Of a DNA stretch of 64,000 nt, positions 34,670 through 45,611 are shown piece by piece. Under the pieces are notes generated by a model. The model worked only from the letters and a program-made list of their open reading frames with translations. It did not search any database and was not told where the DNA came from. Position numbers and translations under genes: made by a program. Numbering within the stretch: the first letter of the stretch is position 1; each line of letters opens with the position of its first letter. The stretch is from Ancistrus triradiatus (lineage: Eukaryota; Chordata; Actinopteri; Siluriformes; Loricariidae), in NCBI GenBank assembly GCA_025084515.1, contig JAJAGP010001684.1:1-64000 (forward strand), given 5' to 3'.

Positions 34670-35010
34670 GAATGAAATATGTAATAACCAAGCCAACCTG
34701 CGATGTAGCAAGCGAGAAAAAAGGAAAGCATGTGTTCACTCACGCCTGCTTTAGAATCCTGAGTTGACCCCAGTGAACGATTTGTGAATCAAAGCAGAGG
34801 CTCTCGTAATGGCAGCAAGCTAAGGTCATTTAACAAAGAGTAGATATAGACAACAATCCAGCACTTGCGACATAGCAAACAGTGAAAGAAAGAATACACG
34901 TTCACTTGTGCAAGTTCTCAAATACTGACCAAATACCAATGAACACTTTGTGAATCAAAGTGGAAGTTTGCACTGCAGCAGTGAGTGGAGCTCCTGTAAC
35001 TCAGAAGTAT
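34670..35010. repeat. Two units of a ~167-bp repeat (array B)
   Basis: Units start near 34707 and 34874 (AGCAAGCGAG and AGCAAACAGTG), 167 bp apart. They share TTTGTGAATCAAAG and GCAGCAGTGAGTGGAGC-type phrases with array A. Confidence 0.65.
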
Positions 35011-35728
35011 CTTTGCCCAGATATTGAAAAGTCTGGACTGACCTCCATGACCCTCATCAGGATGAGCAGATTGAAACTGAGACTTTGTATGATATGTTTT
35101 GAGATTTATAAAGACAAAAAGTTGCTTTGTTTTAACAAAATAAGTTTAAATTAAAATAATGCAAGAAAATGTCTTGTAATGATGCGTTTTATTAGACATG
35201 TTTCAAAAATAAAAGGAGCTGTCTGCAGAGCCCTAAGAATTTTGATACTGTTATGTTCTTTACTCCATAAACAATCCAGTTGCTAATTAAACCAATGAGT
35301 CACTTACAAAATGCTGTGTAACCCAAGATGAGAAGAAGTGGGAAAGGTTTTTTTTGTGGCAGTGTGAGGAAACAGAAATTGAATATTAGTCTTACAGTTT
35401 TTCTGTGCATGCATGGGAAATCTGCATATTACATATTATTAAGATTGTTACATTGTTACAGATTATAACATTGCAGTGCCATAAGTAAAAGACAATAGAC
35501 AGTACTAGACTACAAGAAGTATAGATGTAAATACAATAGTGCACTTTGTAGAGTAAATTATAAGCATACCTATCACACATTAGATTGATTTAGGATTGTT
35601 TAGACAAAATGATATTGGATTTCAGCTCAGTCATAAATCTGTACTGTAGGAATACTGCAGGAATATGACAACAGTATATATACAGCACCATAATTTTAAC
35701 TATAGAGTGTTTAACTGATTCATTTCAC
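35011..35728. other. ptprb intron, nothing recognised
   Basis: AT-rich sequence. No exon or repeat is assigned. Confidence 0.45.
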
Positions 35729-35733
35729 TAACC

Positions 35734-36975
35734 TGTTACGAGGGTTCGCCTTTTACCATAATGGCCTAAAAGAAGAGGGTTTTAGGACCCAAATGCAGTT
35801 AGCACCAGATGGTAATAATGAACTGAAATAATAATAAATAAACACAAAAAGAGAGTGCCAAAGTAATGAATGGAACTGAACTCTGATCGCAGGCGTCAGA
35901 ATCCATGACTTTAACCACGGGTCTACCGAGAGACTCACGTGACCTGAATGCAAAACGGGGGTTTAACCAGAACAGAAAAGCTCCGCCTACCGCGAGCTTT
36001 AAAAATAGGAAAAAGGCGTGAGAGTATAGATTAAACAAAACTGTGCTTACAAAGGAGGTGTGGCGAACGTGAGAGGAATCGCTCCGTGGGGGAAGAAGGA
36101 GCGATCGCTTTCTCTCCCTCTCTCTCACAGAGACTGGGTGTGCCTTAAACCGGCAGCTCTCTCTCGAGAGAGAGAGGAGAAAGTGATGACACGCTGTGAC
36201 GCGAAGGTCACGGCCTCCCAAAGAGTCGCGGCGAGTCATGGTACTACACATGCGAGCGTGTGGCAGAGGCTACGGCATGCGTGACGCCGGGTACCATACC
36301 GAGCATGTGCAGCATGACCTGGACGCAAAAAGGCAGAACGGGGCTTAAAAGCGACACTGCGTTCCAAATAAACAGAGCGCGAGCGGGGCAACTGCCTACC
36401 ACTCAATGCGCGAGGAAAACTAACAAAATGAAGAACCGGGAACGGCGACGGGATAAGAGGGAGGTGCTCAGCCGCCGCAGCAGCGAGTCGAAAGCCCCGG
36501 AGGGCACCGGCGAAGCCGTGATGCAGCATAGGGAACGCGAACAATGGCTTCTGACCCTGCTCTAGCGACTAATTCCCTAGCGATTACCATCCGGCTTCCC
36601 AGCCATACAATTACTGTTCCTCTTCAAAGAAACAGTTACCATTATCCCTAATGTATCAACGTTTGCCGGTTACCGGCGAGCATCCACTGCAGCACGTCTG
36701 AGCCGGGTGAGGCCTGTGATGGGCGATGGTACCCCCATCACGGTGGATGGTGCGACACCGACTGAACTCAGGAAGGATCTTATATACCTGAGTCAGTGGG
36801 TGTTGCCCATAAAGCAAACGAGCAGCTTAATGAGATCTGCACGTGATAATAATAACACGATCGCACAGCCTTCGTCATGCATGTGCGATCGTGCTGACTG
36901 TCAGGGTCTCAACCTGAGGAAAAGAAAACCAATGCTACCCCCTAGCGTTGGAAAAACAGGTGAGCCCCCGTAACA
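35734..36975 (-). mobile_element. 1.24-kb solo LTR (or short LTR-like element), TAACC duplication
   Basis: Perfectly inverted termini TGTTACG and CGTAACA are flanked by TAACC at 35729-35733 and 36976-36980. On the minus strand a TATA-like GTATATAAGATCC is present near 36780, so the start is at the right. Internal features are a TCTCTCTCGAGAGAGAGAG palindrome near 36158 and a GCACGATCGCACATGC/GCGATCGTG stem-like region near 36855-36895. No gag or pol reading frame is seen. Confidence 0.75.
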
Positions 36976-37147
36976 TAACCATGTACATTTGTGTAATAGC
37001 TACACAATTATATTACTATACTTCCTCCAACACCAATAACAAGATTCATCAGATCATGTTATGTTTTTATAGCTTTTTTCCCACTAATGCCTTGTATTAC
37101 AGATTTAAATCAAAATACAGAAAGACATACAGAGAGACTATACTCAC

Positions 37148-37411
37148 CTGTGCTTGCCCACAATGATGAGTCACTGCTCATTCCTTTGCTGTTACTAATA
37201 ACCACCAGCTTGTAAAGTGTCCCAGGCAGTAGGTTCAGGAAAGTGCAACTATCCTGTCCTGCCCTCAGCTTCTTGTGGTCTTGGAGAGTATTGTCCTGGC
37301 TGTACAAATTGAGGTTGTAGTGGTCCACCCAGCCTTCAGGCACATTCCAGCCAAAAGCAAGCTCAGCTGTACCATTGGAAAGCAAATGGAGGCATTTTAC
37401 AGCAGCTGGAT
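37148..37411 (-). CDS. ptprb: ptprb FN3 exon g
   Basis: An 88-codon FN3 module with acceptor TTTCCCCAG and a strong donor GTGAGT. It begins DPAAVKCLHL. The motifs are LAFGWNVPEGWVDHYNLNL and LLPGTLYKLVVISNS. A sequon (NGT) is present. A 1.24-kb solo LTR ends about 170 bp past its donor. Confidence 0.87.
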
Positions 37412-37586
37412 CTGGGGAAAACCAATAATTTCTTATTCTAAAAAGAATTTACAGTGCTGTGTAGAAGCAAGATAAGGGTTAACTATGTACAAACCAAATG
37501 CTTATTGTATGTAATTATGCAAATCATCTGTTAAATGATTGGTTTAATCATCTGTTATTAAAAAAGTCAAACATTCAACCTAATAG

Positions 37587-37937
37587 TGTCAAGAAATGGC
37601 AGAAAAGGGAGGAGAGTGTAGGCAAACCATTCAGAAGTTTTATTAAGCACCAAAATACAGTCAAAGGCACAGAAGGGCAAAGCAGAACAGGACAAAAACA
37701 GTCCAAAGTTTATTACACAGACATCAGTCCAAAGAGAATGGAAAACACTAGGAAAAGACAAAGTCAAAAAGGAGCAAAAGTTGGTAGCCAGGAAACACAA
37801 TAACTTTAATGTCAGAATGCTCAGAAACACCCATGATAGGTGAAACTTTGCGGGAAGTGAATCGGTGAAAGGAGTTTAAATGTAATGTTGAGTAATCAGA
37901 TTAGTGAATTCCAGTGTGTGTAATCAGAATATTGGAC
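37587..37937 (-). repeat. Putative solo LTR, minus strand
   Basis: Plus-strand ends are TGTCAAGAAATGG and TATTGGACA. On the minus strand there is a TTTAAACTCC promoter-like motif and an AATAAAACTTC poly(A) signal in the right order. Flanks AATAG and AATCA do not match, so the borders are provisional. Confidence 0.42.
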
Positions 37938-38576
37938 AAATCAGCAGGAAGCTGTTATGGGTCACCAAGTGGGCCATAAAAGTGAGGAAAAAATAGGATG
38001 TAAATGCAGGAGATCCCCGCCCAGGGGATATAAAAAATAGACACTAGAAAAACCCCGAATAGAGGGGGAAAAATATACTAAATGTGTATGAGAACAACCC
38101 ACACATTCACCGATACGGGTAATGCCGAAGATGCACCGTTGAATACCGGCCACTGCCGCACAGATTAGGACGCTTAACACAACACGCCATGCTGTGAATG
38201 ATGTAACACGGTGCTAAGCAGCCTAAGTGGGCAGGAAGAGAGATGGAACTGAAAAAATCCTAAAAGGGGTGGTGCGTGGTGCGCACAAGAGTGATATGTG
38301 AGAGTGCTACTTGTCGTCTACTACCCATCTTACCTCGGACCTCCGAGCCCTACATGGACAACCTCCTCTACCACTAAGCCTACCAGGCAAGAACAATGAT
38401 AGATACCACTTATAAAAATGCTGATTAAGAAGAACCCGGTATGGTTCATAAATGGTGCGTTTATTGCTTACTGTGATTTTGAAGGTTACCTTTACGTTCT
38501 GTTGCTTATTTTCTTTGTTGTATTGGATCATTTAGATACATGCACCATAGGATTTATAGAGGGAACCTGAAATCTT
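37938..38576. other. Unclassified repeat-like sequence
   Basis: It contains GGGGATATAAAAAATAG and a TGTTATGGGTCACC start at 37953 that looks like an LTR, but no matching end was found. There is no coding sequence. Confidence 0.35.
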
Positions 38577-38581
38577 CATAT

Positions 38582-39137
38582 TGTCACATCTCACCTGCTC
38601 ACCTGCTCACCACGCCCACCTTCCACCGCGTTCCATCACTGCTTTCTTGCACTTTCTCTCTCCTCCTTCTATCACAAGCACCTGCCTCTCTTTTCCAGCA
38701 CGTTCCACCTGCCCTATATAAACCGTCTTTCTGCACTTTCACATCACTCTGTCTCATGGTCCCTACCGCGTCACAAGCCCCCTATAACCTACCGTGTATC
38801 TATCTTCCGTGCCACGTTTATATCCAAGCCGTATTCCCTCTCTATCTAGTCGTCCTTGTCATCCTAGCCTCGTCATCTTTCTAAGCCTTTATCGTACACC
38901 TACCTTATCGTATTCGATCACGCTCTATCTGTATCAAAGCATTTGTTTATTGCTTACTCACTTTATTCTCTCCGCTCGTTAAGCACCTCCTCTCTCGCTC
39001 CCTCTGAGTTTCGTTCATGTAATCTCCTTGTTTGCCGGTATTCCTGTCCGTTTTCAGTTCTGTTCATTAATAAACACCGCCTGAGTTCAGATCACTCTCC
39101 CTGCGTGTGTTTCCTGAACCGTACAGCCGGCGTGACA
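38582..39137 (+). mobile_element. Solo LTR, 556 bp, CATAT duplication
   Basis: Ends are TGTCACATC and GGCGTGACA, flanked by CATAT at 38577-38581 and 39138-39142. A TATA box (CTATATAAACC, 38714-38724) and AATAAA (39069-39074) occur in the proper order for plus orientation. It has a pyrimidine-rich interior and no ORF of note. Confidence 0.88.
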
Positions 39138-39349
39138 CATATTAGACTCTGGAAACGTCTGTTTTAATACAATATCAAACCACAAAACTGTTTTCCTTTT
39201 TTATTGTTATCGTTATGATGATGAAACTTTTTAGAATTTTTCTTACTATTATTATTATATTCTAGTATTATGATTAATACTAATTCTTATGATGTTGCTA
39301 TTGTTGATATTATTAATTTAATTATAATTATTAATTCTACTGCCCAGGG

Positions 39350-41177
39350 GTCCTGAAACACTTATGGAAGCTCCTGAGAGTGGCCTGGAAGAACCAAGTC
39401 ATCCCGTCAGAGTGGCAAAGAGCAGCCACTGTTTTCATCCCGAAGGAGGCGAACTCCACCACCATTGGCCAGTTCAGAAGTATTACGCTCCTGAACGTTG
39501 AAGGCAAGATCTTCTTTGCTATCCTTGCCAAGAGGTTGACCAGCTATCTTACAAACAACAGGTACATCGACACCAGCTGCCAGAAGGCCGGGGTGCCAGG
39601 CTTCCCAGGGTGCGTGGAACACTCGGCAGTAATATGGGTGCAGATCCAGTGAGCAAAAAGAGAGAAAAGTGACCTGCATGTAGTCTGGCTAGACCTTGCC
39701 AATGCATACGGGTCAGTTCCCCACCAACTCATCGATTTTGCCCTGGAATTCTTCTATATCCCCATCTGCATTCGCACCCTGGTGTCAAGCTACTTCGCAG
39801 ACCTTCAGATGTGCTGTACCCATCAAGATTTCACCACAAGCTGGCAACGACAGGAAGTTGGTATTGCCATGGGATGCTCAATCTCCCACATCCTGTTCAT
39901 TACAGCCTTTGAAGTCATCGTAATAGGGGCAAGGAGGATGGTGGGAGGGGTGAAATTACCATCTGGACAAAGGCTGCCACCAGTGACAGGCTATATGGAC
40001 GATGTCACCACCATCCTCCAGACAGCAGCATGCACGGCGAGACTGCTGAAGCGGATCGACGAGCTTGTGGGCTGGGCAAGAATGAAAATCAAACCTGCAA
40101 AGTCACGTAGCCTGTCCCTAAGGAAAGGGGTCAGGAGCGACCGTTACCATCTTTGTTGCGGGGGGCGAGGAGGTCCCATTGCTGGCTAGTCAACCTGTCC
40201 GTAGCCTCGGGCGGACCTACACAGCAGACCTCTCCGACATGCAGATGGGGGATGCAGTGAGGAAGCAGCTTGCCGATGGCTTGGCAAGAATCAGCGAGAG
40301 CCAGCTCCCTGGCAAGTACAAAGTATGGACCTACCAATTCATACTGTATCCAAGGGTAATGTGGCCGCTGAAAATGTATATCAAGAAGTGGCTGGGACTG
40401 GCAAGATGCCTTTCGGACGTGCGGCTATTCGGGAGGAACATGCTGCAACTGCCCCTCCAATCTATCAGCCAGGGATACAGGCAGGAAAAGGCCCGACTGG
40501 TGCTGGAGCTAAGGGATTCCACTGACCAGCTAGTGAGAGCAGCTGGCTCCCAAGTGCGAACAGGGAGGAAGTGGAAAGCCCAGGAGGAGGTTGACATGGC
40601 CATCAGTAGGTTGAAACACCGGGAGGTCATTGGATGAGTCCAGGAGGGTCGAGCAGGGTTGGGCAGAGGTGAGGCACCCGTCTTTTGGTCCAAGGCCTCC
40701 AAGGAACAAAGAAGAGCCATGGTGGTGGCAGAAGTGGCCAGGACGGAGCAAGACCGGCTACGTGTCAAAGCAGTGTGTCAAAGCCGTCAAGGAGGCTGGA
40801 TGACCTGGGAAGGCGTCACAGAAAGGCCCATGTCATGGGCTGACCTGTGGAAGATCACCCAGGCCAGACTCAGCTTCCTTATCAAGTCCACCTATGACAC
40901 CCTGCCTTGTCCCCGAAACCTCCACTTATGGTTTGGCGTGGAGGAAAGCTGCCCCCTGTGCAACACCATCAATTCAGGCCTCCAGCATATCCTGTCCGGC
41001 TGCAAGACCACACTATCTCAAGGCCGCTACAGGTGGCGGCATGATCTGGTGCTGAAAAAGCTGGCAGAAGTGGCAGAGGCATGCAGACAACAGGCCAACA
41101 GTGAACCTCCGGATCCGGCGAGACCGTGGGCGTTCAGTCTCGTGAAACCAAGCGTTCAGTCTCGTGGCCTGTTGTAA
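39350..41177 (+). pseudogene. Non-LTR retrotransposon ORF (RT and C-terminal zinc motif)
   Basis: Reverse transcriptase blocks run NQVIPSEWQRAATVFIPKEA, FRSITLLNVEGKIFF, VVWLDLANAYGSVPH, GIAMGCSISHILFITAFEV and the catalytic GYMDDVTTI (about 39992-40016). The C-terminus has CPLCNTINSGLQHILSGC, a C-x2-C-x8-H-x4-C motif. That layout recalls R2/NeSL-type LINEs, although I saw no endonuclease. Only two stops (39653 and 40635) and one frameshift (about 40170) break it. The N-terminus is missing. Confidence 0.78.
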
Positions 41178-42280
41178 GTAGGCCAGGTTCTTGTGGTCTG
41201 TTTGGCCCCCTCCAGCCAGTGATGCCACTCCTCTAGGGCCAGTTTAATGGTTAGCAAATCCCGGTCCCCAAACGGTTAGGTGCATTCAGCTAGCATAAGC
41301 CAACGTGAAAAGTTGGCGCAGGGATGCAGAGCCCCTTTTGACCCAGTCTGCTCGGAAAGGACGGCCCCTACACCAATTTTGGAAGCATGTACCTCGATGA
41401 CAAAAGTTTCATCAGGATCAGGGAATATTAGCATCGGGGTGGCAGTGAGGGCTTCCTTGATCTTAACAACAGCTTTCTGGGCCTCCCTGGGGTTTTGCAG
41501 GTGAGCCATGGTACCAAAATTCCTAACAAATCGGTGGTAAAAGTTAGCAAACCCCAGGAACCACTGGATGAGACAGAGAGAGGAGGGCCTGGGCCAGTCA
41601 GCCACAGCTAAGATTTTGGTTGGGTCCATGCGCAGGAAGCCTTTGGAGATGATGAATCCCAGAAAAGACACGGAGGGTGCATGGAACACTGATTTCTCCA
41701 GCTTGACAAAGAAACAGTTCTCAAGCAGTAGGCGGAGAACCCTTGTCAAGTGGCTGACGTACTCCTCAGGGATGTTGCTATACTGTATATGAGGATGTCA
41801 TCAAGGTATATGAATTCGTACTGGCCCAGAGCTTCCCGCAGCACATCATTGATGAGGTGCTGGAAGATGGCCGGGGCATTCATAAGGCCAAAGGGCATGA
41901 CCCATGGGCGTAAGAAAGGCCATCTTCCACTCGTTCCCCCATCAAATGCGAATGAGGTTGTAGTTACTGCGTAGGTCCAGCTTAGTGAACATGCTGGCCT
42001 TTTGGAGTGCCTCGAACGCAGTTACATGAGAGGCAGGGGGTATCTGTCCTTGACCGTGATGCGGTTGAGGCCCCAGTAATTGATGCAGGGTCACAGGTAG
42101 CTGTCCTTCCGGCCAACGAAAAAGAATATGGCCCCAGTGGCTGAGGTAGGGAGCCGAATAAAGGCCAGAGCCAGTACCTCTTGGATGTAAATCCTCCATG
42201 GCCCATCGCTCAGGGGGGGAGGGGGGTGGGAATGACCTACCACTAGGGGGAACAATGCCAGGCAGGAGGTTAATCGCACA
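41160..42280 (-). pseudogene. Gypsy reverse transcriptase and RNase H
   Basis: RT pieces are IRLPTSATGAIFFFVGRKDS, VMPFGLMNAPAIFQHLINDV and the catalytic YLDDIL (minus strand near 41790-41806). They are followed by LGFANFYHRFVRNFG and an RNase H part with ETFVIEVHASKIGVGAVLSE (first catalytic position H-A instead of D-A) and TDHKNLAYLQQATRLN. Frames change several times. Confidence 0.83.
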
Positions 42281-42549
42281 GTATTACGGTCTATGTGGTG
42301 GCTGGATCTGGGCCTATCATTTGCTGAAAACTTCCCCCAAATCCCAGTATACTTCCGGGACCAAGGAGAGGTCCAGGGAGGAGGATGGGATGGGGACCTT
42401 GGTTTTAGACCCGCTCCTGCTCAGCAGACAGGCCTCCTGACCCTGTGGAGGTCAGGTGAAAATGGAGCCCATCTGCCAATCAATACTGGGGTTATGACCT
42501 TGCAGCCAGGGAAGACCTAACACAAATTGGAGGTGGGGCACCTGGGTGA

Positions 42550-42790
42550 CAAAAAGGGAAAGTCTGTCTGCATGCGACCCCAGGCACAACTTGAACATTC
42601 AGCTGCTCTGAGTGACCGGTTGTGGCAGAGAGAGCAGGCGTATCCTCAGCCGTAGAACAAACCCCTCGTCAATAAAGTTACCTGCCACCCCGGATTCGAT
42701 GCTGACGCTGATCTGGGTGAGGACCCCCTCCTGGGTGAGGCCAGAAGGACGAGTATCGAGTGCGCCTAGAACTGGCTCCCCTTAGCGGTT
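42550..42790 (-). pseudogene. Gypsy protease fragment
   Basis: IESGVAGNFIDEGFV is readable on the minus strand near 42700. This is the retroviral-type aspartic protease active site with the catalytic Asp replaced by Glu, so it would be inactive. Confidence 0.65.
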
Positions 42791-42799
42791 CTGGCCCCC

Positions 42800-43341
42800 G
42801 CATTTCCCAACCTGTGAGGATTTTTGGGACGTGCCAGTCAATACTGGCCCTGCCCAGTTCCATGGGCTAAAGCCGAGGTAGTAGCAGCCACCCGGTCTCT
42901 AGCCCACTGTCTAAGGCGGGTGTCCACCTCAATGGCTAGATTGGACAGCTCTCCAAGGGTAACGGGGGGGGGGGGGTCACGAGTAGCCAACTCATCTTTA
43001 ATTGTCTCACTCACTCACTTTTCAAAGATCGCCATAAGCGATCCCTGGTCCCAACCACTCTCAGTACCAAAGGTGTGGTAATCGAACATGTAATCGACCG
43101 CGGTGTGGAAACCCTGAGTGAGACTGAGGATGTGTATGGGCGGGTCTCTCCCCCCATAGGTGGTTTGCTTAAGCGCTTCTGTAAAAGCCTGTTCCGAAGT
43201 ACACTTGGGCGCCCCAGCCTCCCAGAGGGCTTTGGTCCAAACAAGCACTATACCCATGAGGATAGCGATAATGTAGGCCATCCATGTGTGGGGCGTAGGG
43301 AATTGGGATGGCCATAGCTCAAACACGATGGAACATTGCAA
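42800..43341 (-). pseudogene. Gypsy gag capsid fragment
   Basis: Readable from 43341: EAGAPKCTSEQAFTEALKQT, then AVDYMFDYHTFGTESGWDQG and a stop at 43015. After the stop, ELATRDPP and LGELSNLAIEVDTRLRQWA continue the capsid C-terminal pattern. No intact ORF remains. Confidence 0.7.
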
Positions 43342-43345
43342 AATT

Positions 43346-44222
43346 AAGCCCCTACAGCATTCAGCTTCCCTGTCGTACCTTTTGGGGGGTGGTGGGGGTG
43401 GGGGCTACCAGGGAATCACCGGTCCTGTGGCTCGGCCCCTGCATTTGCTAGTCTAATGATGCCCTCTAGCGTTGGACTGTGTGCTACTGCGACCTCTAAC
43501 AGAAGCATTGTAGGGCAATGTGGAAGTGAGACATAGTGAGAACTGGAATCAGCAAGTGACGTAAGTGCTATCGTGACAATTAGCCCAAATAATTGCACAA
43601 TCTATGTCATTTTTGAAAACAATGATTCATCATTCACACTGACACTTATGTGATGGTAAAAAAAATCAAATGACTTCTCCATAGAGATGTATCCCAACCA
43701 ATTTGATTTAAATAGACATGTAGTTTGTGGAGGAGACCTGCCCTATGGAAAATCACACAAGTCTGAATATGCTTTTCTGAAGAATGATCTTATTTTAGAG
43801 GTCTGATAAAATCAAGGACCTTAGATCAAGAATTATAAAGATAAATGAAAATGGAAAATACCAAAAACCATTTTGGACAACCCTTGATAACTGATACACA
43901 TTAATTAAAAATAGCCATAAATGGTGAAACTATATTACTGTTATTTATCTCCCTAGAGGTAAGCTTACCATTACCTCAACATACAGTGTTGAAAGGAGTG
44001 AAAAAGAAACCCACAGTACAGCAAAACAAAAAAAAAATTAATATAGTAGCATAATGCTTCTAAATGATCTATTCTATAAAACTTACACAAGGCATGATTC
44101 TTTAATGCAGTATGTCATTATAAGTGATGGTTAGTGCTAAGTAAAGAAGAGAACATGACTGTTAAAATTCTGGCAAACAGTGCAGTAAATGATTTTCATG
44201 ATCTTTGAGAAAAGTATCTTAC
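43346..44222. other. ptprb intron, G-rich patches but no gene
   Basis: It holds a G-run (GGGGGGTGGTGGGGGTGGGGG, about 43384-43404) that could fold as a quadruplex, then AT-rich sequence. A gypsy leader may extend into the left part. Confidence 0.4.
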
Positions 44223-44492
44223 GTGTTTGCGCATCTACTATGGTCTCTTTGCTATAAGCAGAATTGCTAAGTGTCTTGATATGCACTGAATATATTCTTC
44301 CTGGCATCAAACCCTCAAAGAGGTGCTGCCTGATGTCTGCAGGTATGGAAACATTGGCTACTATGTTTTCATCCTCATCCAGGAGCTGCAAACTGTAACC
44401 ATCATAAACACCAATTGCAACATCCCAGCAAACCTTAAGACTTTGCGTGGTATGCTCACTTTTTGCCTCAAGACCCGTCACTGATGAGGGAG
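44223..44492 (-). CDS. ptprb: ptprb FN3 exon f
   Basis: A 90-codon FN3 module with acceptor GTCTGACAG and donor GTAAGA. It starts APSSVTGLEA. The B- to C-strand segment is LKVCWDVAIGVYDGYSLQL and the F-strand segment LMPGRIYSVHIKTLS. A sequon (NVS) is present. A dispersed repeat (44565-45010) begins only about 70 bp upstream of its acceptor. Confidence 0.87.
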
Positions 44493-44564
44493 CTGTCAGA
44501 CACACAAACATATGGCAAATGGAACAAATTAATTTTGAATGTGATAAAAAAAATCAGCTGTGAA

Positions 44565-45010
44565 ACATTTACATTTACAGCATTTATCAGACACCCTTAT
44601 CCAGAGCAACATACTGAAGTGCTTTGTATTCTTCTTAGTAGACATTACCTCAACAACAACAGAATTATTTTTTAAATTAACTATGCAATTGAATTTTCAG
44701 CATTCACTTAAGTGCGTAGTGAAGAGGTGAGTCTTTAGTCACAGTTTGAAGACAGCAAGAGACCATTTGGATTTCTAGTGGAAGTTCATTCCACCACCTG
44801 GCCAGTACAGAGAAGTGTCTTGATGCTCATCTTCCTTTAATCTTGAGTGGTGGGTCCAGCCGAGTCAAGTTCATGTCTCAGGGTAAAAGGTACCGTGGTT
44901 TGATTAGAGCCTTTAGGTAAGAAGGTGCTGCTCCATTTTTGGCTTTGTGGGTGAGTGTCTGGGTTTTGAATCTGATGTGGGCAGCTACACTGAACTACAA
45001 GGGAGCTACA
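44565..45010. repeat. Dispersed repeat sharing the SINE tail phrase
   Basis: It begins ACATTTACATTTACAGCATT and a CAGACACCCTTATCCAGAGC phrase like the SINE 3' end. It then continues into unrelated sequence containing GAAGTTCATTCCACCACCTGG. It is a non-coding repeat of a kind common in fish genomes; the family is unnamed here. Confidence 0.55.
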
Positions 45011-45179
45011 AGTAGCCACCTTTCACATTGTGACAGTTTTCAAATCTTTGTCATAATTTCCAGTATTTTCATAGTTATATTTATTTATATATGTGAATAT
45101 ATATTTTGGTGAGCTTCCGCCCTGACCCACTAAGCAGTAATTGATTATACTCTGTACTTGTGAGTTTATACTAGCAAGT

Positions 45180-45600
45180 GGATATTTCTTTGTTTCCCCA
45201 TTCGCTGCGATGTGAATGACATGTGCCCTGTGAGTGACATTAGTGCCGTCACTGAGGTGACACGAGATTTTGCTCTGTTTCTAGAAGCATTTACTAATTA
45301 AAGCTGTTTATTTGTCAGCTTGTGCATTCCCTTTGCTCCCCGTTGGCTATGTGAAGCACTTCTCTTCTGCTCTCAGGAGCCCTGACTTTTGATTCGTGAA
45401 TCATTCTCAGAGTCAATTCAGTCTCCTGGTGTTGGCACGTTCAAACGAGTCATTTCGTTTTTGTTTCGCTCTCGCCACAGAGCCGCTTGCCATTTGTTAG
45501 TGGCATTTCTGTTCGATCTGGGTTCAATCCCCGTCGCCTGTTTTCAGGCGAAATTTATTATTTCCCTTTGTTCACTCGTTTGTTTATGACCTGTATATAC
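45180..45600. repeat. Relic related to the 167-bp repeat, reverse orientation
   Basis: It contains TTTTGATTCGTGAATCATTCT, GGTGTTGGCACGTTC and GTTTCGCTCTCGCCACAG, similar to the complement of arrays at 33150 and 34670. A GGGTTCAATCCCC B-box-like motif occurs at about 45519, which might mean a SINE origin. Confidence 0.4.
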
Positions 45601-45611
45601 ATTTTTTTAAA

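Larger units (their letters stand above)
41155..43345 (-). mobile_element. Gypsy element gag-to-RNase H, minus strand
   Basis: On the minus strand the order is gag capsid (43341-42800), protease (around 42700), reverse transcriptase (42280-41500) and RNase H (to 41160). Integrase and LTRs were not found. It is truncated exactly where the opposed non-LTR element ends. Confidence 0.8.

Noticed and set aside
35799..36251. 150-aa ORF within the 1.24-kb LTR
   Set aside because: No family resemblance and no partner frame. The region is bounded by LTR termini and a target duplication.
42963..42976. Run of G as a regulatory element
   Set aside because: A homopolymer in a decayed gypsy gag. It is likely a slippage tract.
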